Shown here: in pieces, positions 4,898 to 7,641 of the stretch
Numbering within the stretch: the first letter of the stretch is position 1
Layout of the letters: each line of letters starts with the position of its first letter
NCBI GenBank assembly: GCA_010672185.1
Contig: JAAHHL010000295.1
Location: forward strand, 1 to 7,641
Length of the DNA: 7,641 nucleotides
Source: Caldora sp. SIO3E6
GTDB lineage: Bacteria; Cyanobacteriota; Cyanobacteriia; Cyanobacteriales; Coleofasciculaceae
Reading direction: 5' to 3'
Notes under the pieces: generated by a model
Seen by the model: the letters and a program-made list of their open reading frames with translations, nothing else
The model's database searches: none
Told to the model about the DNA's origin: nothing
Made by a program: the position numbers and the translations under genes

Positions 4898-6649
4898 TTA
4901 GAATTCCATTTCTTCTTCCTGGGCAAATAGTTCCTCGTGTGATTGTTGTTCTTGCTGTAGCTGTTGTTCTTGCTGCTGCAATAACTCCTCAGTAGTAAGC
5001 TGAAAAGGCGACAAACGCATTCTGGCATTAACTACTGCTGAAGCACCAAATAGATCAACTAGTGCCTCACCAGGGCCAAAATTTTTGGTCATCGAAATTT
5101 GAGCATCTGAGGCTTTCTCCAATGCTCGCTGTGCTTCACTGGCTCGGTTATGCCGATGAATAATGCGAGTGTTTAAATTGTTCAAGATATCATCAGGTAT
5201 CTGAGCAGCACTCTGAACAGCAATAGTAAAAGCAATTTGTCGGCTTCTGCCTTTACGGACTCCTTCATTAAGTACATTACCCATTGCAGAGGCAAACTGC
5301 TTACTACCATTGAAAAGGTCTTGAGCTTCATCAATATGGTGCAGTACTGGGAAAGTAATCTGACGTTGCTCTTTGAGATCGTAAACTCGTTTAAGCATAT
5401 AGTTTAGGAATAATCCATAGTCACGTCCTCCACCTGCCTGTCCCACACGGATAACTAATGCTCTTCCAGGTTGTAATAAATTAGTAGGATCAAACCATTG
5501 TGGTTGCAAAGGGGTTTGATCTTGTCCAAATACAGCCGCACTCGCACTGGAGTTTCTTCCTCTAGTACCGTTAGGATTTCCTCTTATGTCAATGGGCATT
5601 CCACCATCAACCCAAGCTGGACGGCGGTTACGACGGCGCATTTTGTTGACCATAGCTCTGTAAGTTCGCATATCTATTTGTCCTCTTCTATGAGGAGGTG
5701 GTTGCCAAGGGTTTTGGTTACTAGTGACCCATTGGAAAAAGTCTCCTAGCGTCCAAATTACTGGCTCATTATTATTCTGCTCTGCCTGTTGCTCATCGTC
5801 GAACTCTTCTAAGAAAGTCTCAAATTCCTCACGAGGGTTAGTTTCATTAGGAGGATAGTACATTACTGCTGCCAGAACTGCTGGATCGAATTCTGAAGCT
5901 GGAATAGCAATTGGAGTACCTTGAAAGGCAGTTGATTCCTCTCCCAAATAGTAAAAATTAGCATTAACTCCTTCAACCCAGGTCATGTCTCGGTTTGCTT
6001 GACCATTCCGATTTAAAATATCTATTGCATCCTGATTCTGTCTATTAATATGCTGATAATCAGGCTTGTGATCATAAATAATAACCGCAAAGCCCATTTG
6101 TAAGGCTGCGCGGATGTAATTGGCACAAGAATTAGTTTTGCCGCTCCCAGTTGCACCAGCAATCAAGCTTTGATAGAAAAGAGTTCTTGAACTGAGATAA
6201 ATGCCAATGTTAGTATCAATAATCTCTCCAATTCGATAGCTTTCATCCGCAGGAGGTAAATTTAAGTATCTAATAATTTCATCTTCTGTAGCTTGTCTTG
6301 CAATAGAGCCAATTTGGGGTCGCCGACGAATGCTACTTGGAGGATCTTGGGTAATGTCTTTAATCAGGTTTACCTGATAAAAATAAACCTCCTGAACTAC
6401 AACATCACGGGCGTAGTTATTCTGCTCTAACTGCTCAAAAGCATTGATTGTCGCATTATCTTGTGGGCCAAGTGCCGAACGATTTAAGTTCGCTTGTGGG
6501 CTAACTACTTGCCCAAAATAGTTCCTCTGGCTTGCGCGGTCTTCAACGATTACAAACTCGTTAGCTGATAATTCTGGCTCGTTAAAGGTGTAGCCGCAGA
6601 TTAAAGTTAAATCAGAATTAATTGTGTCAGGAATTTGAATGAGTGTCAT
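4898..6649 (-). CDS. herA: HerA-family DNA translocase ATPase
   Basis: A 583-residue RecA-fold ATPase of the HerA/FtsK superfamily. Residues about 15-100 look like the N-terminal HAS-barrel domain (EFVIVEDR...YFGQVVSP). Walker A is GATGSGKT (165-172). Walker B is VLHHIDEA (435-442, Asp440-Glu441). A sensor strand follows at TIAVQSAAQIP (475-485, Gln479), and then NLNTRIIHR (491-499), with Arg495 a possible arginine finger. HerA proteins form hexamers that pump duplex DNA into a partner nuclease, and NurA is the classical partner. Between Walker A and B there is a long charged segment (about 270-380), and the C-terminus (557-583) is almost all Gln and Glu. The ATG overlaps the nurA stop (ATGA) with GAAGGT 8 nt upstream. 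Assignment is strong; whether the role is repair or defence is not visible. Confidence 0.92.
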   Translation of the reverse strand: MTLIQIPDTINSDLTLICGYTFNEPELSANEFVIVEDRASQRNYFGQVVSPQANLNRSALGPQDNATINAFEQLEQNNYARDVVVQEVYFYQVNLIKDITQDPPSSIRRRPQIGSIARQATEDEIIRYLNLPPADESYRIGEIIDTNIGIYLSSRTLFYQSLIAGATGSGKTNSCANYIRAALQMGFAVIIYDHKPDYQHINRQNQDAIDILNRNGQANRDMTWVEGVNANFYYLGEESTAFQGTPIAIPASEFDPAVLAAVMYYPPNETNPREEFETFLEEFDDEQQAEQNNNEPVIWTLGDFFQWVTSNQNPWQPPPHRRGQIDMRTYRAMVNKMRRRNRRPAWVDGGMPIDIRGNPNGTRGRNSSASAAVFGQDQTPLQPQWFDPTNLLQPGRALVIRVGQAGGGRDYGLFLNYMLKRVYDLKEQRQITFPVLHHIDEAQDLFNGSKQFASAMGNVLNEGVRKGRSRQIAFTIAVQSAAQIPDDILNNLNTRIIHRHNRASEAQRALEKASDAQISMTKNFGPGEALVDLFGASAVVNARMRLSPFQLTTEELLQQQEQQLQQEQQSHEELFAQEEEMEF

Positions 6650-7641
6650 CGGTAGTTACCTTCATTTGTAATATCTACTCCCATACGATAGTTATAGCGC
6701 TGGATTTGACCAATAAAGGAGTGTTTAATTGCTTGAGAGTTGTTGCTTCCTCTGAGGTGCCAATCAACCGTTTCGAGCAAAAGTGGGATTTCATGGTTAA
6801 TTGTTGGACTAGCATCTTGCCGCAATAGGCTGACTGCGTATGATAAATCAGCCAAAGCGCATTCAAAGGCAAATGCTTTCTCAACCGGACGATAAACTAC
6901 CCGAACATACTGCCCTGGTAATGCACCAATCCAACTATTAATCTTTCTGTTATCTCCAAACCGTCGTTGATATTGCGCTTGGATAGGACAGAGAACAAAT
7001 CCCTCTCCTCGCTCTAAACTCATTGCTGTCCACTTACTAATTGCCCATGAACTCCCCAAATCTTTGATTACACCAATAAAACGTTTCCCTGTTTGCATCA
7101 TCCTAGAATAAAGTTCTCGCCCCGAATGCTGAGTAATCAAGTTTTGAGTGAAAACAGGTCCATCTAGCAGCACTGTTTCTTGTTCGCAGGAAATTGCAAC
7201 TTCTCGTTCTTGGTATTCCCTAAATGTGGTAGCCCAAGAGCCTTTAGTCTGCCTAGCATTATCTAAGTCGCCGCATAGGCTCCACAAGTTGTCATCATTC
7301 GCTGCAATTTCATTAGGTTTTACATAGCTCGTATTTGTAGTAGTTAAAACAATCTCTGGACTATGCCGCTGACGACTAGTAATACATCCGACTCCAACAG
7401 CATAAAAGGAAGTATTCATTAAGTCAGTAACAGGTAAAACATCTGTAGAGTCAATTGCTGCAATTGCTCCACCACTTAAATCTGCTCTTACTACATCATC
7501 TGAATTATTTCCGTATGTCTGGAAGTCAAATAAAAAATGAGTTTGACTGTTAGCCGCTTCCATGAGTTGGCGTATCCTGCGCTGCACAGCTTCATCGGAT
7601 TGGCGAAGATTCTGTTCAATGGTTTTGTCAGCCGAAAAATC
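6646..7641 (-). CDS. nurA: NurA domain nuclease (5' end beyond window)
   Basis: The frame stays open from the stop at 6646-6648 to the window edge (332 codons), so the N-terminus is probably missing. A GTG at 7585-7587 would give 313 residues, but the codons before it (ending ...IEQNLRQSDEAV) read as coding. Numbering from that GTG, NurA marks are: the IAAIDSTD strand (42-49), with one Asp the likely first metal ligand; REYQERE leading to VLLDG (Glu124 or Glu127 to Asp142); FIGVIKDLGSS (170-180), with a conserved Lys; and a C-terminal stretch, EIPLLLETVDWHLRG, where NurA normally has a YP...EAH-like motif. NurA is a 5'-3' exonuclease/endonuclease of RNase H-like fold that works with HerA in DNA end processing. 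It is the first visible gene of the nurA-herA-methylase-like group. The family call is strong because of both motifs and the herA neighbour. Confidence 0.88.
   Translation of the reverse strand, partial: DFSADKTIEQNLRQSDEAVQRRIRQLMEAANSQTHFLFDFQTYGNNSDDVVRADLSGGAIAAIDSTDVLPVTDLMNTSFYAVGVGCITSRQRHSPEIVLTTTNTSYVKPNEIAANDDNLWSLCGDLDNARQTKGSWATTFREYQEREVAISCEQETVLLDGPVFTQNLITQHSGRELYSRMMQTGKRFIGVIKDLGSSWAISKWTAMSLERGEGFVLCPIQAQYQRRFGDNRKINSWIGALPGQYVRVVYRPVEKAFAFECALADLSYAVSLLRQDASPTINHEIPLLLETVDWHLRGSNNSQAIKHSFIGQIQRYNYRMGVDITNEGNYR
6658..6663 (-). promoter_or_regulatory. Ribosome binding site of herA inside nurA
   Basis: GAAGGT on the minus strand lies 8 nt before the herA ATG, within the last codons of nurA. 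Together with the ATGA overlap (6646-6649) it fixes the herA start and suggests translational coupling of the two genes. Confidence 0.65.

Noticed and set aside
5498..5749. + strand open frame opposite herA
   Set aside because: It is antisense to the conserved ATPase gene, with low-complexity Ser/Val content and no ribosome binding site.
6643..6884. Short open frames on both strands within the 3' part of nurA
   Set aside because: They are in alternative frames of a gene with clear NurA motifs and resemble nothing known.

Overview
The window looks like chromosome from a filamentous, probably heterocyst-forming cyanobacterium. The support is one HIP1 octamer (GCGATCGC), several short arrays with a 7-bp period like the STRR repeats known from that group, a C-rich hairpin-bearing MITE-like repeat of a cyanobacterial style, and a family of Uma2 (DUF820) genes. 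This is an inference from sequence style. No rRNA or phylogenetic marker other than GatA is present. Every gene I can support lies on the minus strand.

Region 1 (1-1304): two tandem copies of a Uma2-family putative PD-(D/E)XK endonuclease gene, offset by exactly 864 bp. The first is cut by the window edge; the second is complete (560-1231). The duplication includes the promoter and leader. The copies differ at about 9 of 122 comparable residues, and most differences fall in one short stretch. A heptamer array forms the 3' end of the complete copy.

Region 2 (1305-2960): gatA, a full-length amidotransferase A subunit with an intact Lys-Ser-Ser triad, flanked on both sides by 7-bp-period repeats.

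Region 3 (2861-3498): 638 bp without a gene. It holds a heptamer array, a small palindrome near a possible gatA promoter, a 230-bp MITE-like element with perfect 26-bp terminal inverted repeats, and a separate 8-bp-stem hairpin. It separates housekeeping gatA from the module beyond it.

Region 4 (3499-7641): a co-directional group transcribed in the order nurA, herA, methylase-like gene. nurA (5' end beyond the window) and herA overlap by ATGA, so they are probably translationally coupled. They encode the nuclease and the hexameric translocase of a HerA-NurA DNA-processing machine. The third gene follows after 136 bp with a strong ribosome binding site. It joins a phage/ParB-style helical N-terminal region to a C-terminal domain built like an N4/N6 DNA methylase, but the two diagnostic motifs are altered (APMAGSG for DPxxGSG, and DIPY for DPPY). 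A HerA-NurA pair followed by a possibly inactive methylase that might bind or mark DNA is the most interesting part of the window. Its role, whether repair, anti-phage defence or maintenance of a mobile element, cannot be decided from this sequence.
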